From positions 16,608,647 through 16,633,646 of the forward strand of contig CM022678.1 in assembly GCA_012295275.1 (NCBI GenBank): DNA of 25,000 nt, given 5' to 3'. A program made the translations under genes and the position numbers. Numbering within the stretch: the stretch's first letter is position 1; every line of letters starts with the position of its first letter. Source of the stretch: Chrysomallon squamiferum (Eukaryota; Mollusca; Gastropoda; Neomphalida; Peltospiridae). The notes beneath the pieces are model-generated. The model worked only from the letters and a program-made list of their open reading frames with translations. It was not told the DNA's origin and searched no databases. Positions 9,330-18,361 of this stretch are shown piece by piece.

Positions 9330-9620
9330 TTGTTTTTTCTGTTTCTCTTAATAAATGATGCTTATTACTGTATAAAAGCTATTATAAGTTTTCAGTCAGA
9401 AATTCGGCAAATGAATCTTTATGTGGTTAGCAAATATTCTCTGCAAAGCGAGGTGTCACTATTTTACTTTTTACATCTTTATACATCGTCTCTGTCTAGT
9501 CTTGTTATTCTTGACAATGGCTTGCTTTTTAACTGAAGCAATGTTAATTTGCTACCTGTTACTATTGGCAACTAGTCATTTGTTTTCTTGTTTGAATACA
9601 TTTATTAGGTAATATCCAAT
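8590..9620 (+). repeat. g block, copy 1
   Basis: Three segments in order match 22940-24060. First, AATCATTTTCAGGCTTTATG and TCTAAAACTA at 8690-8830. Second, the CACTGAAAAACTATTTG and TAACAGAAACAATC motif at 9078-9150. Third, GACAATGGCTTGCTTTTTAAC to ACTAGTCATTTGTTTTC at 9508-9590. Two overlapping frames at 9330-9612 (63-68 codons) read Leu/Ser/Phe-rich sequence. The matching stretch of copy 2 (about 23600-23750) does not keep either frame open, so they are not supported as genes. Confidence 0.55.
9284..9331. repeat. (TTTA)12 microsatellite
   Basis: Perfect tetranucleotide run within the g block. The homologous position near 24035 in copy 2 also carries TTTA repeats. Confidence 0.95.
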
Positions 9621-9689
9621 GTCACTGTAAGTTATAAAGTGTGTAGTTATATTGGCAAAATAAGGAAGGCATATGTGAAATATAAGTTT

Positions 9690-9800
9690 AATTTCTAATA
9701 TTGTTATTTATTCTTTTTACTCATTGCATTTAATGCATAGAACCCATATATTTTCTGTACAGCTTTTGCAATTACTTAAGTGACTAAATATGTTAGAAGT
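9690..9800 (+). repeat. e block fragment
   Basis: TTTTCTGTACAGCTTTTGCA and ACTTAAGTGACTAAATATG match CTTTTGCAATGAGTTAAGAG of e block 20775-21585 and ACTTAAGTGACTAAATAGG at about 21795. Isolated fragment only. Confidence 0.55.
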
Positions 9801-10249
9801 TTCTTACAACAATATGGTCATAATGTAACAGCATCAGTATGCTTTATAGGTACAACTATATTGTACACTTTACTGGTTCCGCGTTTGGAAAAGAGTAATC
9901 TCTAATCAAATACACAGCAAAATTAGACAAGCATTACGTTTTCTACGTTTAGTCATTGTTTAATATTTCAACTTGTGAAGTTTATAAATAAAAATCGAAG
10001 TAAAAGTCAGTTGTTCATAAACTAACGATAATTACATTTAAAAAAAAATCAATAAAAAACCCCAAAAATATGAAATACAACTATTTTTTTCATTAATTAC
10101 GTTTTGGTGTTGTACAAAAATACAGACATTTTCTGTCAGATCAGAAATGTTGATCTTCTGCTATTTCCTAACATCTCATTCTAATTTTCTGTGGAAGTGA
10201 AGAAATTAAAATACACTGTTAAATTATTTCTGTAAGGTGATGAATTATA
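9801..10249. other. Unassigned AT-rich stretch
   Basis: No open frame of note and no repeat match found by eye. Ordinary non-coding sequence. Confidence 0.4.
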
Positions 10250-10870
10250 CAATCCCGGACTGCATATACGTACAATAATTAGTAGCAATGCTCGTCTAAG
10301 CTGTAATAGTGGTAGTATTAATAATGCTAGTAGCAGTTTTTCTGTTTATATTATTTCATGGTCTGTATGCGTCTTGTTTATTATCAGCTTATTATTATAT
10401 TAAAGATCTCTGTTATAAGATAAAATGTATATTTGCTGTCTGCAGTATACAATTCTTACTTCAGTAACGATCCTCCGCGCAATGTGCTTTGAAAAAAATA
10501 AAGAAAGAGTTTGGTTTCATGTTATCAGTTGATGTTTATGACATCAATTCCTTCTGAGTTCACTGCGGATTTTCTATCTGAATATAAAGTAATGTGTTTT
10601 AATCTGATATGACTAGTATATCCTCAAATGTGTCATGTGTTTACTGATCTATTCTTAATATCTATACTAGGGCGTAGTTTGTAAACAGACGACATGAAAT
10701 ACATCAGCTTTGGTTATTATATATCTGTAATACATTCGTCTCTGTACTGTAATCTTACAGTTTATGAGAATAAGGTCGTTGTCATTGTCGCTGATAGCTA
10801 TTTTTGTAAGTTATAGTCACTGAATATATCACTATTTCTGTAAAGAAAAGTAAGAATTAATAGATCTGCA
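10250..10870 (+). repeat. R block, copy 4
   Basis: Near-complete R block: GTAGCAATGCTCGTC leader, GTAGTATTAATAATGCTAGT, CTTGTTTATTATCAGCTTAT, AAAGATCTCTGTTATAAG, TATTTGCTGTCTGCAG, TACAATTCTTACTTCAG, then TGTGTTTACTGATCTATTCT and a TTTTTGTAAGTTATAGTCACTG...ATTTCTGTAAA pair. It is closest to 22130-22850, which shares ATATTATTTCAT, AAAGATCTCT and TGTTTACTGATTTACTC. Confidence 0.7.
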
Positions 10871-10924
10871 TCTGTTCTTACTATTACGAAAATAATTGAA
10901 AACTCTAAACAATTAATAACCATT

Positions 10925-11275
10925 TCACCGGGAAGTCCATTTGTAAGTGATAACACCCATGACTGTAAAGAGTTCTCTAACAGAACAGCTTAGATGTGTA
11001 TATTGTTTTGTTATATGTTTTCTTGTAATTCCTTTGTAAATGACAATAACATGACTGTAAATGATCCGTAACAGAGCAACTTAGATGAGTACATTATTTT
11101 CTTTATTATATATTCCTTGGTAATTCATCTGTAAGTTATAACATTTGATTGTAAAGTGTTTTATAGCAGAACAACTCAGATGTGCATACTGCTTTATTCG
11201 ATGTTTGTACGTACTTCCTCTGTAAATAACAATAATAAGACTGTAAATTGTTCTATAACTGAATATCACGAACCA
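10925..11275 (+). repeat. ~93-bp tandem repeat, about 3.5 units
   Basis: Units carry TTCATCTGTAAGT, GATAACA, ATGACTGTAAA, TTCTATAACAGAACAACTTA and GATGTG, then ATT.TTTTATTATAT. The ACTTAGATGTG element falls near 10988, 11079 and 11174, i.e. spacings of 91 and 95 bp, and a decayed unit follows. Two more units are at 12880-13110. The minus-strand 102-codon frame at 11081-11389 partly reads through these repeats and is not credible as a gene. Confidence 0.75.
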
Positions 11276-11434
11276 TCTTCCTGCATTAATTGACATCAGC
11301 CTGGTTTTGTAAGAAATATCGTGTTTATATAACAAGCCACCTTTAATTAGTAACACTGGTAGCAGAATAAAAGATGTTATAGAATTCACCTAAGACTTTT
11401 TTTAATCTTATGTCTAATGTTAAACGTATAGCAA

Positions 11435-11453
11435 ATTATTATTATTATTATTA

Positions 11454-11491
<38 letters not shown>

Positions 11492-11513
11492 GTTATTGTT
11501 ATTGTTATTGTTA

Positions 11514-11557
<44 letters not shown>

Positions 11558-11576
11558 GTTATTGTTATTGTTGTTA
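11435..11576. repeat. (ATT/GTT)n compound microsatellite, 142 bp
   Basis: Longest trinucleotide tract in the window. ATT runs alternate with GTTATT hexamer runs. Both strands are open through it (poly-Leu on plus, poly-Asn on minus), which explains the reading frames here. Confidence 0.96.
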
Positions 11577-11685
11577 ATAATGTTATTATGCCATGGTTTT
11601 GGCATAGGATTAATTATTTTCATAATTATTGTATATTTATTACCTGTCTTTTCACAACAAACATTCATATAAAATGCATCTTTTT

Positions 11686-12345
11686 ACACATTAATACTTT
11701 CTTCTCTGACTGCTTGATTTTAAATATTTTTCTCTCCTTATAATGATTTTATATCAACTGAGTTTTAACTCAGATCTTTTCACTGACTGAGTCAACAGAG
11801 ATCAGCAGACGCTTGTAGTTCTCTTACATTCCAGAACATTTATTTTGTTACTATGACGAATACTCAGTACTGCTTTTGTAATGACTGAAGAAGTTTCTTC
11901 AGGAGGAACTGTCGTGTTCTTGAATCTCTTGTTTGTAGTTTGCTTCCTTTAGCATCATACGTTCCTCAGATCACATGAAACATTTTGCACATCTTTCTAT
12001 TGTTTGTATAACATATGTCTTCAAACATGTTTTTTTTTTTTTTTTTTTTTTTTTTATATCAAATATCAGTAGTTTACATTCTCTCCTGTTCTCTACATTG
12101 TCAGTTCTTTTATATAGTTCTTAATGATAATTTGTAGAGAAAAAAATAAATAAAAAAAAATAATAATATCTTTTAATTTTTACAGAAATTTTTTATTTTA
12201 TTTTTTTTTATTTTTTTTTATTTTTTAAACTATTGTATCTTCTTAATAATACAATTTTGTGACACTTTATATACGAATTCATGTCTTCTTTTCCTTGTTG
12301 TAGTAAAAGTTGTTGTTATTGTTAGTCAACAATACTACTGCTTCT
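11686..12345 (+). repeat. e block, copy 2
   Basis: Matches e block 1 over ACTTTCTTCTCTGACTG, TAATGATTTTATATCA, GAGTTTTAACTC, GTTCTCTTACATTCCAGAAC, CTGCTTTTGTAATGACT, TTTGTAGTTTGC and ATCAGTAGTTTACATTCTC. The (ATT)n of other copies is replaced by poly-T (12030-12055) and A/T-rich tracts. A perfect 11-bp palindrome TGACTGAGTCA (11784-11794) contains an AP-1-type TGAGTCA. It is not shared by the other e copies, so it is probably incidental. Confidence 0.65.
12030..12055. repeat. Poly-T tract (26 T)
   Basis: Uninterrupted homopolymer inside e block copy 2, at the place where other copies carry ATT repeats. Confidence 0.92.
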
Positions 12346-12679
12346 AATACTATAAACAACAATTAACACAAACTTCGTTGCAAACTGTTTCCATATAGTA
12401 TATATATTTTTTGGTTGTGATTACTTCATAGTTTTTGCTAAGACTTTATAATAACAATGTAGATAACTCGACTACATCAATATTAATTCCTAAACGGGTT
12501 TTGTTTCCGAGAACTATAGAGTTGAAGTGTTACTAAAGTGTTACTAGAGTAATATAAAAGTCAAAATCATTGACTCTCCTCAGTGACTATTTCAGGGTTT
12601 TATTATATTTCGTAGTCCTTTGACATTCTGAAGAAAAAAATTAATTAAATATGAATATATAATATATTTTATCTCTTTT

Positions 12680-12879
12680 CAGTTCTTGCTTTTCTTTTTA
12701 ACCGTATAAACACTTCTCCTCATCTTTCATCTAGAAAGACAAAACAACATTTTTTAATACTAGATCAGAATATAAAGTCGTTTCATGATCCTCTGTTACT
12801 TAAATATGTATTTCTTGATAATCGCAAAATCGTTGCTTTGGTTCAGAAGAAAATCGATTACATCGTTTTTCCTCCTGGA
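12680..12879 (+). repeat. h block, copy 2
   Basis: Diverged match to 6760-7060 over TTTCAGTT, CGTATAAACACTTCTCCTC and ATCTTTCATCTAGAAA. The 62-codon minus-strand frame at 12796-12984 overlaps it and is not conserved in the other copy. Confidence 0.5.
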
Positions 12880-13110
12880 AGATAAAACATGATTTTTAGA
12901 GTCTGTTATTACTGAACTATGTAGATGTGTTCTTTGTTTTAGTTTTATTTTCGCTAGCTTTTCCTTTCTAAGTGACAGTAACATGATAGTAAAGTTGTCT
13001 ATAACAGAACAACTTAGATGTGTACATTGTTTTTATTATATCTTCTCTAGTAATTCATCTGTAAGTGATAACAACATGATTGTGCAAGTGTTCTATAAGA
13101 CTTGTAATAA
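12880..13110 (+). repeat. ~93-bp tandem repeat, two further units
   Basis: Carries GATGTGTTCTTTGTTTT, AGTGACAGTAACATGATAGT, ATAACAGAACAACTTAGATG and TAATTCATCTGTAAGTGATA. The elements are spaced about 93 bp apart and are the same family as 10925-11275, 1.6 kb upstream. Confidence 0.7.
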
Positions 13111-13302
13111 ATTTAATTATAAAATCAAAATTATATATATCTATAATAGACAGGAGTGGTATTCAAAATAGTAATAATAGTCAATTAATATTAATACTAG
13201 CATTTTTTTTCATTTATATTCATTATATTTTTTTGGTTACTATCAATTATATTGTGATTATTTTTCTGTCAGATTAAATGTCTATAGATACTTAAACTTT
13301 TC

Positions 13303-13310
13303 TGTTGTTG

Positions 13311-13361
<51 letters not shown>
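13303..13361. repeat. (GTT)n(ATT)n microsatellite
   Basis: GTT run passing into a perfect ATT run. The poly-Asn minus-strand frame at 13292-13516 is its translation. Bases 13110-13302 show nothing identifiable apart from an R-like TTTTTCTGTCAGATTAAATG at 13261. Confidence 0.95.
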
Positions 13362-13363
<2 letters not shown>

Positions 13364-13723
13364 AAAATAATTATTGTTTAAAAACATATATTTGAAGAGA
13401 CAAAATAAATGATTGTGACCAATAATAACAACATCAGGAATGGAGATGATATCATTAGTATAAACAGTTCTAAGAGCTGCAGTATTAATACTACATATGA
13501 ATTTATGTATACACATACTTCTGTAAATAGAGTATTAGTATTACTTATTTTTTAGTATTAGTGCAGTATTAGTGTAATACTTGTTGTTATATTGTTATTG
13601 TTTCATTAGTACTGGCATAATAATTATTATATTTTTCTTATAAAAGTAATTACTACTGTTTACACAATATTTAAAACAAAATCAATGTATGTAACTCGGA
13701 TCATGTCTTTATTTTACTAATGT

Positions 13724-13729
13724 AATAAA
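13724..13729 (+). terminator. Conserved AATAAA, candidate poly(A) signal, copy 1
   Basis: AATAAA in the context AATGTAATAAAGAA, preserved in copy 2 at 24397-24402. A T-rich stretch with TTCTTCTTCTTCTG follows 25-50 bases later, as a downstream U-rich element might. AATAAA is frequent by chance in DNA this AT-rich; conservation between the copies is the only added weight. Confidence 0.3.
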
Positions 13730-13750
13730 GAACTTCAACATTTATTTTAC

Positions 13751-13792
13751 TATTTTCTTCTTCTTCTGTTTTTTTCTTCTATTCAGACTCAG
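13751..13792 (+). other. Acceptor-like pyrimidine tract and CAG, copy 1
   Basis: Pyrimidine-rich tract (TTCTTCTTCTTCTG, TTTTTTTCTTCTATTCAG) with CAG at 13784-13786 and again at 13790-13792. The second aligns with CAG 24721-24723 of copy 2, where 30 T's precede it; the bases after it (TTTATTTTTGATTAAT) also align. It fits a 3' splice site, but no transcript is available to test it. Confidence 0.3.
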
Positions 13793-13941
13793 TTTATTTT
13801 TGATTAATAAAATAGATGGATGTTTTGGAAGTCAAGTCATTTTTATTTTAAATATAGACCCGCCCACGCAATCTGTGACTTACTTCTAACACTCCCCCCC
13901 CTCCACGTCAAAAATTCAAAACTTACATAATCAGCTAACGT

Positions 13942-14198
13942 GAAATTAAATTTTAAACAGATCACGTAATCGGAAAAATATAATTAATCTGCCTCGCGGC
14001 CTAAGACCTACTTTTAAAACAAGTAATTTTTACGTAACTGAGTGTTTGGTGTAATGATTTCGATAATTTATTTATTTATTTATCGACTTTTTTTTTTACT
14101 GTATTTCAGTCTTTTCTGTTTATTGATCCTTCCTTGTTATTCAAAATAATTTTTCTCTTCATTTTCTAACCCGTTCTTTCTTTCTTTTTTTTGTATTC

Positions 14199-14255
<57 letters not shown>

Positions 14256-14394
14256 TATAATTAACCCAATTAGCAGCGAAAGAAGTCCACGCATCTTTAA
14301 CGCATGATAAAAATAAAAAGATACAGAGATACTGTTCACACTGATTGTTCTAATTATACTGGAGATCCTGAACCCATTTTACACGAACAATGTT

Positions 14395-14396
<2 letters not shown>
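13942..14396. other. Linker, first part: no gene seen
   Basis: Non-repetitive apart from TTTA (14068-14082) and (ATT)17 at 14201-14251. It contains CTCGCGGCC near 13993 and ACGT at 14030. No open frame, no RNA gene. Confidence 0.5.
14201..14251. repeat. (ATT)17 microsatellite
   Basis: Perfect trinucleotide run in the linker between the two large units. Confidence 0.95.

Positions 14397-14459
<63 letters not shown>
14397..14459. repeat. (AC)31 microsatellite
   Basis: Perfect dinucleotide run. A (TG)n run of similar length lies about 740 bp downstream (15193-15238), so the pair forms an inverted repeat by composition. Bases 14460-14600 show nothing else. Confidence 0.97.
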
Positions 14460-14462
<3 letters not shown>

Positions 14463-14599
14463 TGTACTACGTCTTAATCAGTTTCGAATTTCTTAAATGA
14501 ATTTGAACAGCATTTCTGTACACCGATTTCTGATTGTTTTAAATCGTTTTTATGAATCGTTTGTAAGAGTTTAGATGAATAACAAAAGCAAGACCAACC

Positions 14600-14601
<2 letters not shown>

Positions 14602-14664
<63 letters not shown>

Positions 14665-14665
14665 T
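14602..14665. repeat. (TAA)21 microsatellite
   Basis: Perfect trinucleotide run, opposite in polarity to the ATT run 400 bp upstream. Confidence 0.96.
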
Positions 14666-14789
14666 TGCTGGTTAGCGAGACAACGTAAGGTGGAAAGAAA
14701 CTAAAAAAACTAAAATAAATGAAGATAGAAAAACGAATTATTCATCTCTTAGCTCTGTTTCGCAAACAGAAAATCTGTGATATTAATTA

Positions 14790-15010
14790 TTAAAGCCCGC
14801 AGTGGTCGATCTTCGTTTTATTTTTATTTTCTGTTACTGACACTTGTGTTGAACTGTGATTCGTCTGCGCATATGCGAAGATGTCTTGTATCACGTGATG
14901 TAAACACTGTGTTAGCTCGAGGGCAGACGACAGTAATACAACCTTATTACTCAGTTTTAATAAAATGTCGAAATGCACAACAGAAAAAAAATAAAGTAGT
15001 AGCAGACTGA
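14790..15010. other. GC-richer unique island in the linker
   Basis: This stretch stands out from its surroundings: GCCCGCAGTGG, the 10-bp palindrome CGCATATGCG (14868-14877), CACGTG, and CTCGAGGGCAGACGACAG. It ends in AATAAA near 14958 and an A-rich run at 14983-15000. A 77-codon plus frame across it starts at GTG (14777), not ATG; the first in-frame ATG is inside the palindrome and leaves 46 codons. No family is recognised. It could be a promoter, a short exon, or the 3' end of a retroposed sequence. Confidence 0.35.
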
Positions 15011-15034
15011 CATAACAATGAGGACGAATGAACT

Positions 15035-15074
15035 CATTTATTTATTTATTTATTTATTTATTTTTTATTTATTT
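15035..15074. repeat. (TTTA)n microsatellite
   Basis: Tetranucleotide run with a T-rich break at 15060-15066. Confidence 0.92.
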
Positions 15075-15192
15075 TATCATCTTTGTTTTTGCTTTTGTAA
15101 GTTTTGATGCTTATTTGTTTTTGTTTTTTAACAGAAAGAAAAAAAGAAAAGAAAAGAAATATTAAATGCATAAACATTGTCTGTGCCTGTGC

Positions 15193-15200
15193 ATGTGTGT

Positions 15201-15238
<38 letters not shown>
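15193..15238. repeat. (TG)n microsatellite
   Basis: Dinucleotide run with one CTG break. The frames of both strands here (Cys-Val on plus, Thr-His on minus) are translations of it. Confidence 0.95.
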
Positions 15239-15241
<3 letters not shown>

Positions 15242-16361
15242 GTGTCCTTCAATATTCGTGTTTATATTTACATATACATACTTAAAACATTGATGTACTC
15301 TAGTTTAAAAGAAGCTATAGAAAAGTTATAATTCCCTGTTTATCGGTTTCAGTTTGTCTGTCTACACACGTATTACAACATCAATAACATTTTTCAGTAA
15401 GGTTTCTGTGTACTTCTAACACTTAACCTTGAACATCGATTATCAGAAAATGTGAAATAAATATAATAATGCTAATGCTCACAAACGCAAACTACACACA
15501 CCTGGAAGCACACATATACACACACAGAACACGCACCTACACAAATATATCTCAGACACACATACGCACAGAAAGACATCTCACACACAGTCATGAAACC
15601 TTTTAGAAAGTGAAAGAAAGAAAAGAGCGAACTGTGACGAATATATCTGTCTGTCTTTGTAAGTACGAAGGTATGAATTAGATACGTTAATGATGAATAA
15701 GACAAAGTCATAGACACACACACACAAATACAAAAATATACAGAAAGATCAATATCTTTATCGTTATCATAATAATCATTATAATTATAGTTTTCATAAT
15801 TAACGTTCAAATACTTAAACAACTATCCTCTAAATCATTATAAAAGAACAGACACAAGAAAAATCGTTACTAAACCTTCGTCTGAAACACAGAATACAGA
15901 ACATACGAATGTGTCCAGAATTTGGTTCAAGTTCACGTTGAACTTAAAATCGTATAAAAAAGAAGAATTATCGAAAATCATGCTGGAATGTGAAACAAAA
16001 AACGTGGATCAGAAATTAAACGTCGTAACTAAAAGCAGTTCTGGTGATAAATTAGTTATTAACACGCTGTGAATTATGTTTGTTTTTATCTTTTGTCTAG
16101 TATGTGGTAACGCATATATAATTAATCTAGCTGTCTTAATAATTAAAGAAACATAAAACAGAAACATAACAAATAAATAAATTGATATAAAATGATATAA
16201 TAAAAAAAAGTTCAATAATGTTATACTAACTCTAGGAAAGAGAATTACTTTCACTATTTAGGTGGTAAATATTTTTGATTAAACAACAAATTTTCCCAGA
16301 TTGTTGAATGGCGTATGAAATCAATGAAATTATATTCATGAATGTACGAGAGAAAAACTAA
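15239..16361. other. Linker, A/C-rich stretch without genes
   Basis: Purine- and C-leaning on the plus strand, with scattered ACACAC between 15490 and 15730. This is opposite to the T-rich bias of both large units. The minus-strand frames at 15472-15822 (116 codons, Val-Cys rich from AC repeats) and 16009-16254 (81 codons, hydrophobic) have no recognisable domain. No RNA gene seen. Confidence 0.5.
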
Positions 16362-16455
16362 AAACACACACACACACACACACACACACGCAGGCACGCG
16401 TTCACAAATACCTAAATACATACATACACACACACGTGCATACATACATACATAT

Positions 16456-16518
<63 letters not shown>
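16362..16518. repeat. (AC)14 - CATA - (TA)27 compound microsatellite
   Basis: AC run 16362-16389, a short GC-containing break (GCAGGCACGCG), ACACAC at 16428, CATA repeats, then a perfect TA run at 16464-16518. The TA tract is self-complementary and can extrude a cruciform (known property). All frames here are repeat translations. Confidence 0.96.
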
Positions 16519-16527
<9 letters not shown>

Positions 16528-16644
16528 ATACAAACACAAATAAAATAAAATAAATTAATTGATAGAGAAAGACACACAAAGAAAGAAATAGAAATAATAT
16601 CAATTCGTCGGTCTTAGTGATATTTATTGTTGTTGTTGTTCCTG

Positions 16645-16646
<2 letters not shown>

Positions 16647-16690
<44 letters not shown>
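16647..16690. repeat. (GTT)n then (ATT)n microsatellite
   Basis: GTT run from about 16628 followed by a perfect ATT run. The poly-Asn minus frame is its translation. Bases 16691-16888 show nothing identifiable. Confidence 0.94.
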
Positions 16691-16691
<1 letters not shown>

Positions 16692-16885
16692 CTCTCGGTT
16701 ATGTGAACATTCACTAAAATATCGTTCCAGACGAGAATCAGTTATTGATAAAACCGATACAGAATGAATTATATAATTAATTAAATCAATGTAATCATCA
16801 TTTTTTTGCTCAACATACGAGTTATACAAATGAATGTTATAAGTGCTATTTATTCAAGCTGCTCTGAGTTATTCCCCTTAACAGG

Positions 16886-16888
<3 letters not shown>

Positions 16889-16935
<47 letters not shown>

Positions 16936-16936
16936 T
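16889..16936. repeat. (ATT)16 microsatellite before head 2
   Basis: Perfect trinucleotide run, followed by TTTT and a GAAA-rich stretch, immediately upstream of the copy 2 head. Copy 1 is preceded at the same place by AAAT repeats, so both heads abut simple sequence. Confidence 0.95.
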
Positions 16937-16984
16937 ATTTTTTTTCCGAAAGAAAGAAAGAATGAAAGAAAAATAGAAACTCAA

Positions 16985-17130
16985 AATCTTCTGACTAGTG
17001 ACGTGTGATGCATACGTTATGACGTCAACGACCTTCAAACGTCTTCTGTTTGAAAAAACCAGACGTTACGGCAGACGTCAGAAAAATCTGAATCGACAGG
17101 CTTTAGTTTTGACAAAACGAGGTAAAAAAG
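16985..17130 (+). promoter_or_regulatory. Conserved ACGT-rich unit head, copy 2 (CRE-like, donor-like)
   Basis: Seen: six ACGT tetramers in about 85 bases, including TGACGTGT (16999), TGACGTCA (17020-17027) and a repeated AGACGT motif flanking CGGC. The same AGACGT/CGGCAGACG arrangement is in copy 1. An ATG overlapping the CRE (17019) opens 40 codons rich in Arg and Lys, ending at 17139-17141. That frame reads through the donor-like G/GTAAAA at 17122, and copy 1 lacks it. Upstream is an A-rich stretch; there is no TATA box that stands out from the background. Inference: regulatory head or first exon. It could instead be an unrelated GC-richer remnant conserved only through the duplication. 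Confidence 0.4.
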
Positions 17131-17138
17131 AAATATTT

Positions 17139-17140
<2 letters not shown>

Positions 17141-17210
<70 letters not shown>

Positions 17211-17243
17211 TTAATTAATTAATTAATTAATAAATTAATTAAT
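17141..17243. repeat. (TAA)24 followed by TTAA repeats
   Basis: Perfect TAA run (17141-17211) directly followed by TTAA tetranucleotides, which are self-complementary. It occupies the place of the poly-A/ATA tract at 777-803 in copy 1. Confidence 0.96.
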
Positions 17244-17329
17244 GTAATTTCTGAACGCTGGCAACTTTACTTTAACCAAAACTTATTATAATTAAAAAAA
17301 TACTGAATATTAATTGAATTTCACTGTTT

Positions 17330-17585
17330 CCTACTTTTTTTGTCACGTTTATAGATTTTTTTCTTTTACACTACTAATTAACAAAATAAATAATTTCATC
17401 AGCTAATTTATATTTCACAGGTTCTGAGGCCTACAACTTTCAGAAGAAAATCCAGCTGACAGAAAAAATAAACAAAAAAACAACTAGAAATGAAGACTGA
17501 TTCCATATCGTTAATATCTTCCATTCTGTAATTGTTGACATTTATTCACATTGAGAAAACGTGGGGTAAATGATACATCTAAAAA
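17330..17585 (+). repeat. b block, copy 2a
   Basis: CAG at 17418-17420 after TCAGCTAATTTATATTTCA, then TTCTGAGGCCTACAACTTTC, AGAAGAAAATCCAGCTGACAG, ATGAAGACTGATTCC, and TTATTCACATTGAGAAAACG. This is the counterpart of block 880-1206. The frame equivalent to the 33-codon micro-ORF of copy 1a (ATG 17490) stops after 13 codons at 17529. Confidence 0.7.
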
Positions 17586-17630
<45 letters not shown>

Positions 17631-17690
17631 TTAAAAAATAATAAATAAATAAATAAATAAGTAAATAAATAAATAAATTAAATAATGAAT
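17586..17690. repeat. (TAA)n and (AAAT)n tracts
   Basis: TAA run 17586-17632 followed by AAAT repeats to about 17680. Position-matched to 1207-1275 in copy 1. Confidence 0.93.
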
Positions 17691-17894
17691 AAACTAATTA
17701 ATTAATTAACTTATTAATAAACTAATTAATTAATTCACCATCTGTCACGAAGACAAGAAACTTAATTTGATTAAAGCATACAAGTAATATTATAATTTAA
17801 TAATTAAATTAAATTAAATAAATAAATAAATAAATAAATACGATTCCGAATCTTAATTGAACTTGAACATTTTGTCATATATAATTAATAATAA

Positions 17895-18310
17895 TAATTA
17901 TAATTATTATTTTAAACAAATTACTAATTAACAAAATAAATAATTTCGTCGACTATTTTACATTTGAAAGGTTTCATCGCCTTACAACTTTCAGAAGAAA
18001 ATCAAGCTGACAGAGACAAAATAGGATTTGTCATGCAGACGTTCTTCGAAAACGGTTAATTTGAAGACTACGTTATAAATGTCATTTAGAACAGTGACGT
18101 CAGCAACTTCCAGAAAATGAACACAGATTCCAGGCTGCTGGTTTCTGCTACCCTTGGAATTGTTGACATTTCTTCACACTGTAATGAAGCCCGTTGAAGT
18201 CAAATGAAATGAAAACGAGCGTGAGTTAGTTTTGGGAGAATTTATTTTAAACTTTTGTCAGGTTTACATAATTTGTTTTTAAAGCTTGAAATGTGTCTGT
18301 CACGTATTAT
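17895..18310 (+). repeat. b block, copy 2b
   Basis: Counterpart of 1420-1790. The CAG of the other three b blocks is AAG here (17968-17970). It contains TTACAACTTTCAGAAGAAAA, a perfect TGACGTCA (18095-18102), and a 26-codon frame from ATG 18117 to TGA 18195 that starts MNTDSRLLVSA. The same 11-residue pattern is seen in block 1a (MNTDSILLIPA), but the downstream residues differ. Confidence 0.7.
18095..18102. promoter_or_regulatory. Perfect CRE octamer TGACGTCA
   Basis: Palindromic CRE in b block 2b. The aligned base run in b block 1b reads TGACTTCA, so this CRE is not conserved in copy 1. Confidence 0.3.
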
Positions 18311-18361
18311 TAGATTGTTTTTTACTTTTTTTTTCTTTATTTTTTTAACCATGTTAGCAAT

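Larger units (their letters stand above)
541..13941 (+). repeat. Large composite duplication unit, copy 1
   Basis: Seen: this 13.4-kb stretch shares an ordered, same-orientation series of sub-blocks with 16985-25000. The pairs are head 541-700 with 16985-17130, b blocks 880-1206 and 1420-1790 with 17330-17585 and 17895-18310, c block 2127-2340 with 18362-18660, the palindrome-core array with 18770-19700, e with 20775-21585, R with 22130-22850, g with 22940-23750, and tail 13430-13941 with 24180-25000. The last 22 bases of the tail (13920-13941) are identical to 24979-25000. Copy 1 is about 5.4 kb longer because e, R and related blocks recur inside it. No coding frame is conserved across the unit. 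Inference: an old segmental tandem duplication, perhaps of a non-coding transcription unit. Edges are by-eye estimates. Confidence 0.78.
13430..13941 (+). repeat. Unit tail, copy 1
   Basis: Shared with 24180-25000 through TGCAGTATTAAT, TTGTTATTGTTTCA, AATGTATGTAACTC, TCTTTATTT, AATGTAATAAAGAA, the pyrimidine tract with CAG, TTTGATTAAT and CGCCCACG. The last 22 bases are identical to the window end. It is GC-richer than its surroundings after 13855, with a seven-C run near 13896. No conserved frame. Confidence 0.7.

Noticed and set aside
11420-11672. Poly-Asn and poly-Leu frames on opposite strands
   Set aside because: Both are readings of the same (ATT/GTT)n tract, as are the poly-Asn or poly-Leu frames at 6652, 13292, 16614 and 21103.
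11784-11794. TGACTGAGTCA palindrome as an AP-1 element
   Set aside because: Present in only one of the e block copies; a single short motif in 25 kb is not evidence of function.
14777-15010. 77-codon frame with a hydrophobic stretch, possible secreted peptide
   Set aside because: It starts at GTG, not a normal eukaryotic start. The in-frame ATG lies after the hydrophobic part. The region is kept only as an unexplained GC-richer island.
15472-15822. 116-codon Cys/Val-rich minus-strand frame resembling a cysteine-rich peptide
   Set aside because: The Cys-Val pattern comes from scattered AC/GT dinucleotide runs, not a cysteine framework.
16009-16254. 81-codon hydrophobic minus-strand frame
   Set aside because: AT-rich sequence gives Leu/Ile/Phe-rich frames by chance; no conserved counterpart and no domain.
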